Of a stretch of 64,000 bases of DNA, positions 35,329-44,263 are shown piece after piece; within the stretch, counting starts at the first letter, position 1, and every line of letters begins with the position of its first letter. The DNA lies in NCBI GenBank assembly GCA_028283725.1, contig JAPWKC010000003.1, positions 248,001 to 312,000 on the forward strand, read 5' to 3'. A model generated the notes under the pieces. The model worked only from the letters and a program-made list of their open reading frames with translations, ran no database searches and had not been told where the DNA came from. This stretch comes from Neorhizobium sp. Its GTDB lineage: Bacteria > Pseudomonadota > Alphaproteobacteria > Rhizobiales > Rhizobiaceae. The position numbers and the translations under genes were made by a program.

Positions 35329-37650
35329 ATGAAGGAAGTGGAATCGAAGACGATCCCGACAGACGTGTATCTGTCTTTCGTCTCGTCCCTGTTTGGAAAC
35401 CGCGGCACGTTGTGGACAGGCGTGGTCGTCCACGTCGTCTGGTGCCTGATTGTTTTCAACAGCACGGACGACGCGTTCTATCTTGCCATGGCGGCCGCCT
35501 TCATGGCCGTCTGCATCTACCGGGTGATTTCCTTCAGAGCATTCGATCGTGCCGACAAAAGCACGCTCACCGAAGTCGATATCCGTGCCATCGAACGCCG
35601 CTATATCATCGGCGGTGCGCTGACAGCGGCGCTGCTCGGCATCTGCAGCGGTTACGCGCTCGTCGTGTTGCAGAACACGTTTGCCGCCTTTACCTGCATC
35701 GCCATGACGCTCGGCTCGATGATGTCGATCGTCGGGCGCAATTATGGTTCCAAGAGCGCCGTCGATGCCCAGACGATCGGCGCCTGCTTCCCGATCATCG
35801 CCGCAAGCCTGATGAGCGGCGAGCGCAATCTGATCTTGATGTCGCTGCTGCTTGTTCCCTTTGGCCTCACCACCCGTTCGATGGCCAAGGGCGTGCGCGA
35901 ATTTCTGTACGAGAACGTCACGGCATCCCGCGAAATGTCGATCATCGCCGGCCGTTTCGATACGGCCCTGACAACGATGGCGCATGGCCTCGTTATGCTC
36001 GATGGCGACGGTCGCATTCAGGTCATCAACAGGCGGGCGCGCAGCCTTCTGGGCCTGAAGCGCCAGCGGGACCTGAAGGACGAGCCTTTCGTCGAGGCGC
36101 TGCGCGACGACGCGCAGAACGTTCCGGCCAAGGCCCTGCCGCAACTGTCGTCTCTGGCCGATGGTTCGCTGGGGCGGGCCCTTCTTCAGTTCCAGGACGA
36201 CCGTCGTCTGGAGTTTTCGGCGACCCGCCGTGCCGACAGCGGCGTCGTGTTGATTTTCGAAGATGTCACCGCGCGTGTGGAGGCAGAAGAGAAGGTTCGC
36301 CACATGGCGGAATTCGACGGGCTGACGGGCCTGCCGAACCGCAGCCATTTCGGCAATCTTGCACAGAACATGCTGGCAGGCGCGCGCGACAGGATGGCAG
36401 GGCTTGCCGTCCTCGACGTCGATGGCTTCAAGCATGTCAACGACATGCGCGGGCATATCGTCGGCGACCGCCTGCTTGCGGCGATCGCCGGGCGGCTGGC
36501 GGAGATGGGGAGCGCTGACGCGCTGATCGGCCGGCTCGTCGGCGACGAATTCGTCGTCATGCTCGGCAATGGCGAGACGGCAGAGGACATCGAAAAGCGC
36601 GTGCGGCATATGCATGCAACGCTGCAAGGCTATTACGGCGTCGACGATATCCGTCTGTCGGTCTCGCTCAACAGCGGCTGCGTTATCCTGCCTGCCGCCG
36701 ATTTTGCCATGGAGGATTGGCAGATCAAGGCGGATCTCGCGCTCAACCATGCCAAGTCCGCCGGCAACGGCACGCTCATCGTCTTCCGCGAGGAAATGGA
36801 CGCGCAATATACCGAAAACCAGCAATTGCGGTCCGACCTTCGGCAGGCGATCGAGGCGAGGGACTTCCACACGGTCTATCAGCCGATGTACCGGCCTGAC
36901 GGGTCCGGCATCGAATGCTGCGAGGCGCTGATCCGCTGGCGGCATCCCGAGCGCGGCATGGTCGGTCCGAATATCTTCGTCCCCCTGGCCGAGGATATGG
37001 GGCTCGTGACCCAGATCACCCATTTCGTACTGGAACAGGCCTGCCAGGATTGCGCCAAGTGGCCCGAGCATGTGGCGGTGTCGGTCAACCTGTCGATCGA
37101 GGATCTACGCGACCAGGATATCATCGAGCATGTCGTCGGCGCCCTGCAGAGGCATGCGCTGCATCCTTCGAGGCTGCATCTGGAAGTGACCGAAAGCTGC
37201 TTCATGGACGAGCCGGTGGCGGTCAGCGCCATCCTCAACCAGTTCCGGGCAATCGGCATCACCATCGCGATCGATGATTTCGGCACCGGCTTCTCGAGCC
37301 TCAGCTATCTCGACACGCTGCCTCTGGATGCCGTGAAGATCGACCGCGCCTTCATTCGTGAACTGGGAGAGGATCAGCGCAAGCTGAAACTGCTGCGTGG
37401 CATCGTCAATCTGTCGCGCGAACTCGGGCTCCACATCGTGGTCGAGGGCGTGGAGACGCGCGAACAGCTTTCGCTGATCAACCGGCACAATCTGGCCGAT
37501 CTCGTGCAGGGCTATGTCTTTTCGATGCCGGTCAGTTCCGACCGGATACTCGGCCTGTTCGGCGAGGGCAATGCCGCCGACAAGGCGCCCGGTCTGCGCC
37601 GGAGCGACAAACGGGCCGAGAGCCCGATCCTGCGCGCGGCCGCACGCTAA
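35329..37650 (+). CDS. membrane c-di-GMP protein with degenerate GGDEF and intact EAL
   Basis: 773 aa protein. About five to six membrane helices fill the first 190 residues, then comes a PAS-like region (about 210-320; DTALTTMAHGLVMLDGDGRIQVINRRARSLLGL), a GGDEF domain in which the active site reads VGDEF (404-408) instead of GGDEF, and an EAL domain with intact EAL (532-534), DDFGTGFSS and KIDRAF. The loss of the first Gly makes cyclase activity doubtful; the protein is probably a phosphodiesterase, with the GGDEF domain perhaps binding GTP as a regulator. It is followed by a FeeM-like gene 174 bp downstream. Confidence 0.88.
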   Translation: MKEVESKTIPTDVYLSFVSSLFGNRGTLWTGVVVHVVWCLIVFNSTDDAFYLAMAAAFMAVCIYRVISFRAFDRADKSTLTEVDIRAIERRYIIGGALTAALLGICSGYALVVLQNTFAAFTCIAMTLGSMMSIVGRNYGSKSAVDAQTIGACFPIIAASLMSGERNLILMSLLLVPFGLTTRSMAKGVREFLYENVTASREMSIIAGRFDTALTTMAHGLVMLDGDGRIQVINRRARSLLGLKRQRDLKDEPFVEALRDDAQNVPAKALPQLSSLADGSLGRALLQFQDDRRLEFSATRRADSGVVLIFEDVTARVEAEEKVRHMAEFDGLTGLPNRSHFGNLAQNMLAGARDRMAGLAVLDVDGFKHVNDMRGHIVGDRLLAAIAGRLAEMGSADALIGRLVGDEFVVMLGNGETAEDIEKRVRHMHATLQGYYGVDDIRLSVSLNSGCVILPAADFAMEDWQIKADLALNHAKSAGNGTLIVFREEMDAQYTENQQLRSDLRQAIEARDFHTVYQPMYRPDGSGIECCEALIRWRHPERGMVGPNIFVPLAEDMGLVTQITHFVLEQACQDCAKWPEHVAVSVNLSIEDLRDQDIIEHVVGALQRHALHPSRLHLEVTESCFMDEPVAVSAILNQFRAIGITIAIDDFGTGFSSLSYLDTLPLDAVKIDRAFIRELGEDQRKLKLLRGIVNLSRELGLHIVVEGVETREQLSLINRHNLADLVQGYVFSMPVSSDRILGLFGEGNAADKAPGLRRSDKRAESPILRAAAR

Positions 37651-37682
37651 CCCTGCCTTCCATCACTCCGATCGGTTTTTTC

Positions 37683-37709
37683 GGCGCCTTTGCAATTTTT
37701 AAAGGCGCC
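37683..37709. repeat. perfect hairpin after GGDEF/EAL gene
   Basis: GGCGCCTTT (37683-37691) / AAAGGCGCC (37701-37709) with a GCAATTTTT loop. It is 32 bp after the stop. There is no following T-tract, so a terminator role is uncertain. Confidence 0.5.
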
Positions 37710-37824
37710 TTCGCAAACGCGAATGCGATTAACCATAACGTTTAAAACTTTATTAAAATTCGAACAATCGATTGCGAGACCCCGGCCTGTTGCGGTTAAT
37801 TTCCGGTAAACAGGAGTTGTTGCA

Positions 37825-38583
37825 ATGCGAGATAATGCCAATTTCAATGACGGAGATTTTTCCAGCAAACTTCTTTCCACGCTCGATCACATCGAATACC
37901 GCCGTATCGAGACACATGAGGATTTTGAAGATATCGCCCGCCTGCGCTACCGCGCGTACAAGGCGAGAAACGTTTTGCCGGTTGCGGCAAGCACGATGCT
38001 GGATGAAATCGATTTCGACAGCCACGCCCATGTTTTCGGCGTCTACTATTACGAGCAGCTCGTCAGTACGCTGAGAGTGCACCACGTGACCCCCGATCAT
38101 CGGGTGTCGCAGTCATCTGGCGTTTTCCACGATGCAGTCCATGCCATGCTCGATGCGGGGATGACGCTGATCGACCCGGCGCGGTTTGCCATCGATGCGG
38201 AATTTGCCGAGGAGCGGCCGGCTCTGCCCTATCTGACGGTGCGTCCAACGATCATGGCGGCCATCCATTTCGATGCGGACAGGATGCTGCAGCATATCCG
38301 GCCGGCGCATTCCTCCTTTTACCGCCGGTTCTTCTATGCCGACACGATCGTGCCGCCGACGATGACGAAGACCTACGGGTTCGAGCTGACCCTTCTGGCA
38401 TCGCGAACCCGCGAATTGCGCTCCAAGCTCATGCGGCGTTTCCCGGCCTTCCAGTCGGAAGCCTATGAACGCAAGATGATGTTTGAGAGCAACCGGAAGG
38501 TCACAGCGCCGCTGCTGACCATTCTGCCGACCGCGCGCATTGCCGGACGGGCAGGGTCGGCGGAGATGGCATTCGTCAACTGA
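37825..38583 (+). CDS. FeeM/AHL-synthase-like acyltransferase
   Basis: 252 aa protein of the GNAT-related fold shared by acyl-homoserine-lactone synthases (LuxI) and N-acyl amino acid synthases (FeeM). The N-terminal R-L-R-Y-R-A-Y (39-45), the acidic pair near D60-D65 (DEIDFD), Arg84 in STLRV and the later HSSFYRRFFYA motif recall FeeM, which joins fatty acyl chains to amino acids. No LuxR-type partner gene is next door. The product could be a long-chain acyl signal or lipid. CAGGAG precedes the start. The AT-rich upstream gap suggests its own promoter. Confidence 0.6.
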   Translation: MRDNANFNDGDFSSKLLSTLDHIEYRRIETHEDFEDIARLRYRAYKARNVLPVAASTMLDEIDFDSHAHVFGVYYYEQLVSTLRVHHVTPDHRVSQSSGVFHDAVHAMLDAGMTLIDPARFAIDAEFAEERPALPYLTVRPTIMAAIHFDADRMLQHIRPAHSSFYRRFFYADTIVPPTMTKTYGFELTLLASRTRELRSKLMRRFPAFQSEAYERKMMFESNRKVTAPLLTILPTARIAGRAGSAEMAFVN

Positions 38584-38685
38584 GGAGCATGGCCGCCCGC
38601 GTCTTTACTTCAGCATCGCTTGATGTAGCTTATCGGCATGGCGCCTTTCAGACGAAGGGCGGCTTGTCGGTGGTTGGAGGAGACG

Positions 38686-38916
38686 ATGGACGAGCATCAT
38701 GACGGCGCACTCGAAACGGGTGCGCCAATGGATTATCGCCAGCATGAACAGACCTACAACGCTTTTCTGGCGCTGACCAAATGGGGTGTGATGCTGGTTG
38801 CCGTGCTGATGATCGCCATGGCGGCCGGCTTCTTTGCCGGTGCGGGGCTGCTCGGCGGTCTCTTCGTGTTTGCCGTGTTGAGCATCGCAGGCGTTTTTCT
38901 GCTGCAAGCTGGGTGA
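38686..38916 (+). CDS. aa3-type cytochrome c oxidase subunit IV
   Basis: 76 aa protein of the alphaproteobacterial aa3 oxidase subunit IV family. The characteristic DYRQHEQTYNAFLALTKWG is followed by a pair of hydrophobic helices (MLVAVLMIAMAAGFFAG, LLGGLFVFAVLSIAGVFLLQ). The start at 38686 sits behind an excellent GGAGGAGACG site; the upstream in-frame ATG is not needed. The oxidase core genes are elsewhere; this small subunit is usually encoded apart. Confidence 0.85.
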   Translation: MDEHHDGALETGAPMDYRQHEQTYNAFLALTKWGVMLVAVLMIAMAAGFFAGAGLLGGLFVFAVLSIAGVFLLQAG

Positions 38917-39015
38917 TCGCGACAGCGCGTAAGGAAAGCTCCACGGCTGACTGCCCAAGTGTGTCCGGCAGGTTCGTTGTCGAAGCAACGGAGCGGTTCG
39001 GCGCTTGCTTCTGCC

Positions 39016-40092
39016 TCAGCCGAACCGGGAGAGGCGGTAAGGGGCAAAGAGCGGCTCGTCTTCGCCGCTTAAAATTTCCCGTGCGGCCAGAAGACCGATC
39101 GCCGGCGCCAAAGTCACGCCGGAATGGGTGACGGCGAGGTAGACGCCCACTGCGCCTTCAGGCCTGCCGAGAATGGGAAAGCCATCCGCCGGAGTGGGGC
39201 GGTAGCCGATCGTATAAAAATCCATCTCCAATGCTTCTCCACCCTTGAGGAAGGCTTTCAGCTTGCCGAAGAGTTCGCTTGCGGCGGCTTGCGGGTCGGT
39301 GCCTGGATCCATGCCGCCGAAATCCGTGCCGGCGACAAGCCGGCCCTCGTTCGTCTGTCGGACATGCAGTTCCGGCGCGATGACGAGGCCGTTCAGGCAT
39401 TTGCCGACGGGTTTGGAATGAACGAGCAGGCCGGGCGGGGTTTCAACCGGAACGATCAGGCCAAGATCGGCGGCAAGCTTCGGTACGTCGGCACCGGCGG
39501 CAAGCACGAGTGTCGGCGCCGAAAAAGTGCTGCCGTCCTGCGCCGTCATCGCGATACTGCCGTCCTCGCCCTGCCGAAGGGTCTCGATCCTGACATTTGC
39601 GACATGCTGCATGCCGCGCCTGCGGGCATCGGCGATCAAGAGGTTGGCGGTAAGTTCGGGTTCGGCCGCGCCTTCCATCATGGCATGAAGGCTTACATCC
39701 GGCGGGGCCTTTATCGCCGGTTCACGGGCTGACGCTTCAGCCGCCGTCAACGGGGTCAGTGCGTAGCCCCAGGCGGAATGCTCGTCGCGGTAGGAGGCAA
39801 GCCGGTCCGCCGGCAGATCCCAGCAGAGGCTGCCCTGCCAGGTGAGCGGCAGGCCGGGTATGTCATCGGCCAGTCGCCGCCATTCGGCGATGGAGCGCAT
39901 GCGCAGGCGAAAATACGGCTCGGGATTTCCCCAGCTGGCATTGATCCATGAAAAGGACGCAGGCGTTGCGATGCCGCCGGGTTTTTCCGAGAGAAGCGTC
40001 ACGGCGCAGCCTGCGGCCGTGAGATGCCAGGCAATCGAGGCACCGACGATCCCGCCGCCGATAACGGTGATCCGGTTTGCATTTCCCGTCAT
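39016..40092 (-). CDS. FAD-dependent oxidoreductase (DAO family)
   Basis: 358 aa flavoprotein of the D-amino acid oxidase/glycine oxidase superfamily. The dinucleotide-binding motif is VIGGGIVGASIAWHL near the N-terminus; the C-terminal region has IGYRPTPADGFPILG, a standard FAD contact. Members oxidise amino or imino acids with oxygen or quinones as acceptor; substrate is unknown. GAGG precedes the start. It stands alone between the COX IV gene and a TPR gene on the same strand. Confidence 0.85.
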   Translation of the reverse strand: MTGNANRITVIGGGIVGASIAWHLTAAGCAVTLLSEKPGGIATPASFSWINASWGNPEPYFRLRMRSIAEWRRLADDIPGLPLTWQGSLCWDLPADRLASYRDEHSAWGYALTPLTAAEASAREPAIKAPPDVSLHAMMEGAAEPELTANLLIADARRRGMQHVANVRIETLRQGEDGSIAMTAQDGSTFSAPTLVLAAGADVPKLAADLGLIVPVETPPGLLVHSKPVGKCLNGLVIAPELHVRQTNEGRLVAGTDFGGMDPGTDPQAAASELFGKLKAFLKGGEALEMDFYTIGYRPTPADGFPILGRPEGAVGVYLAVTHSGVTLAPAIGLLAAREILSGEDEPLFAPYRLSRFG

Positions 40093-40188
40093 GCTCGCCT
40101 CTCATCGCTGATGCCGCGCGGGTCAGGAATAATGGCCGCTGGCTATAAAGCTAAAGGTGCGCGCCCCGCCTTGCGGCGGAGCCTTGCC

Positions 40189-41085
40189 TCAGTTGCTGCG
40201 GGTGCGGGACGCGCCGTCCTGAGCGGGCTGATATTTCGGATCAAGCCGTACCGCGTGGGAGAACGAGCGATAGGCCTTCGCCTTGTCGCCGCGCTTTTCG
40301 TAGACCAGCGCCTGGTTGGTCCAGGATTCGGCCAGCTTGTCGTTCAGCTCGATGGCGCGGTTGAAATCGGCAAAGGCGTTGTCGTCTTCGTTGAGCGCCA
40401 GATAGGAGATGCCGCGGCCGTTATAGGGTTCCGGCGAGGTCGATGCCAGCGAGATCGCCTTGGAGAAGTCGGTGATCGCCTGCTCGTGCTGGCCCTGCGC
40501 CTGATAGATGAGGCCGCGATTGTGCCAGGCGCGGCCATCGGTCGTGCCGAGCTGGATCGCCTGGGTGAAATCGTTCATCGCCTCGTTCAGGCGGCCGGCC
40601 TGGCGGTAGATGTTGCCGCGGCCGATCAGTGCCACGTCGTAATTCGGATTGATCTGCAGCGCGCGGCTGTAATCGGCGGCGGCATCGACCGGCTTGTTCA
40701 TCGCACGCAGGACCAGCGCGCGGTTGGCGAAGGCCTGATAGAATTGCGGGTTGAGCCTGATCGCGGTGTTGAAATCGTCGATCGCACGGCGGAAATCGCC
40801 GCCGCGGCCATAGGCCGTGCCGCGGTTGTTGTAGCCCTGCGGGTCCTGCGGGTTGTTCTGGATGACCGCCGACAGCGAATCGATGTTTTCCGAGCTGCCC
40901 TGCGCACGGTCGATGCTGATCATGTCGGATGTCGTCTGGGTCGTCGCGCAACCCGTCAGCGCCAGAAGCGCCGTCAATCCGATAGGGGCGAAAACCTTGC
41001 CGATAGAAGGGCCAAGAAAAATGGAAGCGGGGCGGGAAAGCTCGAAACGCAGTCCCTTGGTCATCACGGCAGTCTTGGCAGCCAT
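40189..41085 (-). CDS. TPR-repeat lipoprotein
   Basis: 298 aa protein. The N-terminal segment ends in a lipobox (LLALTGCATT), so it is lipidated in the inner or outer membrane. About six tetratricopeptide repeats follow (for example AYGRGGDFRRAIDDFNTAIRLNPQFYQAF, NIYRQAGRLNEAMNDFTQAIQLG), a protein-interaction scaffold of the NlpI/BamD type. I chose the ATG at 41085; an in-frame GTG at 41094 is three codons upstream. Upstream, rpsU is on the same strand but ends in its own terminator. Confidence 0.85.
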   Translation of the reverse strand: MAAKTAVMTKGLRFELSRPASIFLGPSIGKVFAPIGLTALLALTGCATTQTTSDMISIDRAQGSSENIDSLSAVIQNNPQDPQGYNNRGTAYGRGGDFRRAIDDFNTAIRLNPQFYQAFANRALVLRAMNKPVDAAADYSRALQINPNYDVALIGRGNIYRQAGRLNEAMNDFTQAIQLGTTDGRAWHNRGLIYQAQGQHEQAITDFSKAISLASTSPEPYNGRGISYLALNEDDNAFADFNRAIELNDKLAESWTNQALVYEKRGDKAKAYRSFSHAVRLDPKYQPAQDGASRTRSN

Positions 41086-41142
41086 TCGGCGCACATCCTC
41101 GTCTTAAACGGGAAAACAGCCGCTTATACGGCAACCCCAATC

Positions 41143-41173
41143 AAAAAAGCGGCGGCGCCAATGTCGCCCCCGC
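41143..41173 (-). terminator. intrinsic terminator of rpsU
   Basis: On the minus strand a GC-rich stem (41149-41157 with 41165-41173, one mismatch) is followed by TTTTTT (41143-41148), 37 bp after the rpsU stop. Confidence 0.75.
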
Positions 41174-41209
41174 CTTATTCATCACATGAAAGCGTCGAAA
41201 AAGCGACGA

Positions 41210-41437
41210 TCAGCGAGTGGGACGGGCGCTCGGCAGAAGGCCTTCGCGCTGCATGCGCTTGCGGGCAAGCTTGCGAACACGACGAACAGCTTCGGCCTTT
41301 TCGCGGGCGCGCTTCTCCGAGGGCTTCTCGTAGTAGTCGCGCATCTTCATTTCACGGAAAATACCTTCGCGCTGCATCTTCTTCTTGAGAGCGCGAAGAG
41401 CCTGATCGACGTTATTGTCGCGGACAAGTACCTGCAC
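41210..41437 (-). CDS. rpsU: 30S ribosomal protein S21
   Basis: 75 aa S21, the small ribosomal protein near the anti-Shine-Dalgarno region. [20 protein letters not shown] and the basic tail with [22 protein letters not shown] match the alphaproteobacterial form. The start codon is GTG with AAAGGAACGGG upstream. It is monocistronic, with a terminator just downstream. Confidence 0.95.
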   Translation of the reverse strand: MQVLVRDNNVDQALRALKKKMQREGIFREMKMRDYYEKPSEKRAREKAEAVRRVRKLARKRMQREGLLPSARPTR

Positions 41438-41844
41438 GTTAAATCCCGTTCCTTTGGTTGGTTGCTCGCCCGCGTCTCACTGGCACAGGGCGAAAGAGTA
41501 ACGTCCGCCCGGCAGGGCCGTGCGATTGGGGAAGCCACTTAACAGAGGAACCGCGGCAAGTCCAGCCCGTATCCATCGCCCGGCGGGGGAAAACTGCCGC
41601 CACCCCTTGTACTGCGCCTTTTGCACCCTATCGCGAGGCAAAAGGCGGGAGCTCCGTGTTCGTCGGGCATGGTATTCGAGCAATCCTTGGTTGTCTTTGG
41701 TTTCGATAAAATCTCCGATTGCAATTTAAGCGCGCCTGTTGCAGATTTTCGCAACGCTGGGGTGCGTAACCGCCAAGGGACGGGCGGCCAATCAGATCAA
41801 CGGATCAAGGGGAGCCGGCCGTGTCGCCGGCCAAGGGGTGGGGT
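41438..41844. other. intergenic region with a perfect hairpin, no gene seen
   Basis: About 400 bp upstream of both rpsU and a lipoprotein gene. No coding ORF is apparent. A 10-bp perfect stem CGCCTTTTGC (41615-41624) / GCAAAAGGCG (41638-41647) has a 13-nt loop and no T-tract. Promoters for the divergent genes must lie here but cannot be placed with confidence. Confidence 0.5.
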
Positions 41845-42486
41845 ATGTTTTGGAGTTCTTTCCGTCATTTTGGGGTCGTCGTGGCCCTGATCAGTCTGCT
41901 GCTTGCCGGCTGCACGTCGCCCAATGGGGGCACGCGCAATATCGGCTTCGGTCGGACGGCGGGTCTTTCGACCACCGGCAGTATTCGGGTTATCACCGAG
42001 CGTGAACGCGACGGGCGGGTTGTCTGCACCGAGCCGAGCCCGGATTACGCCGTGGCGTTCAATGCGGATCGGTCGCTTACCGTGACGGTGCCTGTCAGCG
42101 AAACCCAGCAACAGAAGGTGGAAGGCAAATCCAATACGACGGAAACCATCCATGTGCCCGGCCAGGAACGATCCCAGGCGGTTATGGCCTTGCGGGACGG
42201 GCTTTATGCCGCCTGCCAAAGCTATGCCAACGGGGTCATCGGTCACGATGCCTATGCAATGATTCTCAGCCAATATGGGGCGTTGCTGGTCGCGCTCGTG
42301 TCTACCGATACCAGTCGGGCGGCGGCGGCGGGAGCCGGGATTGCTTCCCGCAATGCCACCCTTTCTGCCTTGGCGGTGGCGTGTGTCAGCAGTCACGATC
42401 ACACTCGTGGCCTGACGCCGTCCAACGATCTGCTGACGGCGCGGTTCTGCTACGACGTGTTTCGCGCGGCTCTTAACAAGGTCTAG
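41845..42486 (+). CDS. lipoprotein of unknown function
   Basis: 213 aa protein with a lipobox (VALISLLLAGC, Cys23). The mature part begins with a Gly/Thr/Ser-rich linker, then VCTEPSPDYAVAFNADRSLTVTVP, and has several cysteines (VCTEP, ACQSY, VACVSS, RFCYDV) that may form disulfides. No known family is recognised. I chose the ATG at 41845, eight codons into a longer frame, because AAGGGGTGGGG precedes it and it places the lipobox correctly. Confidence 0.72.
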   Translation: MFWSSFRHFGVVVALISLLLAGCTSPNGGTRNIGFGRTAGLSTTGSIRVITERERDGRVVCTEPSPDYAVAFNADRSLTVTVPVSETQQQKVEGKSNTTETIHVPGQERSQAVMALRDGLYAACQSYANGVIGHDAYAMILSQYGALLVALVSTDTSRAAAAGAGIASRNATLSALAVACVSSHDHTRGLTPSNDLLTARFCYDVFRAALNKV

Positions 42487-42636
42487 TTGCCGCAACTTGG
42501 CTCCTGCAAAATCGGCCGTGTCGAAACAAATCTTGGATGCGTCGCAAAAGAGCCATTGCGGCGCATATTGATTTGCGATGGGTATGGCACTAGCCAGAAA
42601 AAGCCCGATCCGGTCGATGAAGGAGCAGAAGGCGCA

Positions 42637-43890
42637 ATGCGCAAATATTCCGTTTTCGCCATAGCCCGCGAGGCCATGCGCGCCCACAAGGGATGGGAGC
42701 AGCAATGGATTTCTCCCGAGCCCCGTTCATCCTATGACGTCATCATCGTTGGCGGCGGCGGTCATGGCCTTGGTGCTGCCTATTATCTGGCCAAGGAACA
42801 CGGCATCACCAATGTCGCCGTGATCGAGAAGGGCTGGCTCGGCGGCGGCAATACCGGCCGCAACACGACCATCATCCGCTCCAACTATCTCTATGAAGAG
42901 AGCATGGACATTTTCGAGCATTCCCTGAAACTGTGGGAAGGCTTGAGCCAGGATCTCAATTACAATGTCATGTATTCGCCGCGCGGCGTGATGATGCTGG
43001 CGCACAATACCCATGACGAGCAGAGCTTTCGCCGTCACGTTCATGCCAACCGTCTCTATGGCATCGACAACGAGTGGATGAGCGCGGAAGCCGCAAAGGC
43101 CTATTGTCCGCCGCTCGATATTTCCAAGACCGCCCGCTATCCGATCACCGGTGCCGCTCTCCAGCGGCGCGGCGGCACGGCGCGTCACGATGCGGTTGCC
43201 TGGGGCTATGCCCGCGGCGCGTCGGATCGGGGCGTCCATATCATCCAGAATACCGAGGTCACCGGCATACGCCGCGGGCCGAATGGCGAAGTCATCGGCG
43301 TCGATACGAGCCGCGGCTTCATCGGTGCCAACAAGGTTGCCGTCTCGGCCTCGGGGCACAATTCCGTCGTGATGGACATGGCGGGCGTGCGCGTGCCGCT
43401 CGTGTCCAATCCGCTGCAGGCGCTCGTCTCCGAGCCTTTGAAGCCGATCTTTCCCTGCGTCGTCATGTCGAACACCGTGCATGCCTATATCTCGCAATCC
43501 GACAAGGGCGAGCTCGTCATCGGCGCCGGCACCGACCAGTATGTCTCCTATTCGCAGACCGGCGGTCTGCAGATCATCACGCATACGCTCGATGCCATCT
43601 GCGAACTCTTCCCGATGTTCCGTCGCGTCAAGATGATGCGCCAGTGGGGCGGGATCACCGACAACACGCCGGATCGTTCGCCGATCCAGGGGACTACGCC
43701 GGTGAAGAACCTCTTCCTCAACTGCGGCTGGGGCACCGGCGGCTTCAAGGCGACGCCGGGTTCGGCGCATCTCTTTGCCCATCTGATCGCGAGAGGCGAG
43801 CCACACAAGCTGGCGGCCGGCCTGACGCTCGACCGGTTCCGCACCGGCCGCCTGATCGACGAAGCGGCCGCTGCCGCCGTCGCGCATTGA
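42637..43890 (+). CDS. soxB: sarcosine oxidase subunit beta
   Basis: 417 aa flavoprotein subunit of heterotetrameric sarcosine oxidase, which oxidises N-methylglycine to glycine and passes the one-carbon unit to tetrahydrofolate. The FAD motif is VIIVGGGGHGLGAAYYLAKEHG; ARHDAVAWGY carries the histidine (His184) equivalent to the covalent FMN ligand of the Corynebacterium enzyme. The start is the ATG at 42637, behind AAGGAG, and gives the normal family length. It is the first gene of soxBDAG; glyA/folD/purU partners are not in the window. Confidence 0.95.
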   Translation: MRKYSVFAIAREAMRAHKGWEQQWISPEPRSSYDVIIVGGGGHGLGAAYYLAKEHGITNVAVIEKGWLGGGNTGRNTTIIRSNYLYEESMDIFEHSLKLWEGLSQDLNYNVMYSPRGVMMLAHNTHDEQSFRRHVHANRLYGIDNEWMSAEAAKAYCPPLDISKTARYPITGAALQRRGGTARHDAVAWGYARGASDRGVHIIQNTEVTGIRRGPNGEVIGVDTSRGFIGANKVAVSASGHNSVVMDMAGVRVPLVSNPLQALVSEPLKPIFPCVVMSNTVHAYISQSDKGELVIGAGTDQYVSYSQTGGLQIITHTLDAICELFPMFRRVKMMRQWGGITDNTPDRSPIQGTTPVKNLFLNCGWGTGGFKATPGSAHLFAHLIARGEPHKLAAGLTLDRFRTGRLIDEAAAAAVAH

Positions 43891-43906
43891 TGAAGGGGAC
43901 AACACG

Positions 43907-44263
43907 ATGCTTCTGATCCATTGCCCCTATTGCGAGGAAGACCGTTCCGAGCTCGAATTCCACGGCGCCGGCGAGGCGCATATCGTGCGGCCGCACAATA
44001 TGGCCGAGATCTCGGACGATGAATTCGCCGAGTATTTCTTCATGCGAAACAACGAGAAGGGCGTGACTTGGGAGCGCTGGCGACACCAGCGTGGTTGCGG
44101 CCGGTTCTTCAATGCGGTCCGCGATACCGTGAGCGACAGGTTCCTGATGACCTATAAGGCTGGCCTCCCCAAACAGGCCGTTCCCTCTGCGGATGCGGCT
44201 CAAGCGATTGCCGAGGAAAAGACCGTCGAGACCTATGAAGCGACGGAAGGAGACGCACGATGA
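43907..44263 (+). CDS. soxD: sarcosine oxidase subunit delta
   Basis: 118 aa zinc-binding delta subunit. The Zn ligands are Cys6 and Cys9 (HCPYCEED), His60 and Cys64 (RWRHQRGCGRF), exactly the family pattern. It follows soxB by 16 bp and overlaps the soxA start by 4 bp (ATGA). It is about 20 residues longer than the shortest family members because of a charged C-terminal tail. Confidence 0.95.
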   Translation: MLLIHCPYCEEDRSELEFHGAGEAHIVRPHNMAEISDDEFAEYFFMRNNEKGVTWERWRHQRGCGRFFNAVRDTVSDRFLMTYKAGLPKQAVPSADAAQAIAEEKTVETYEATEGDAR

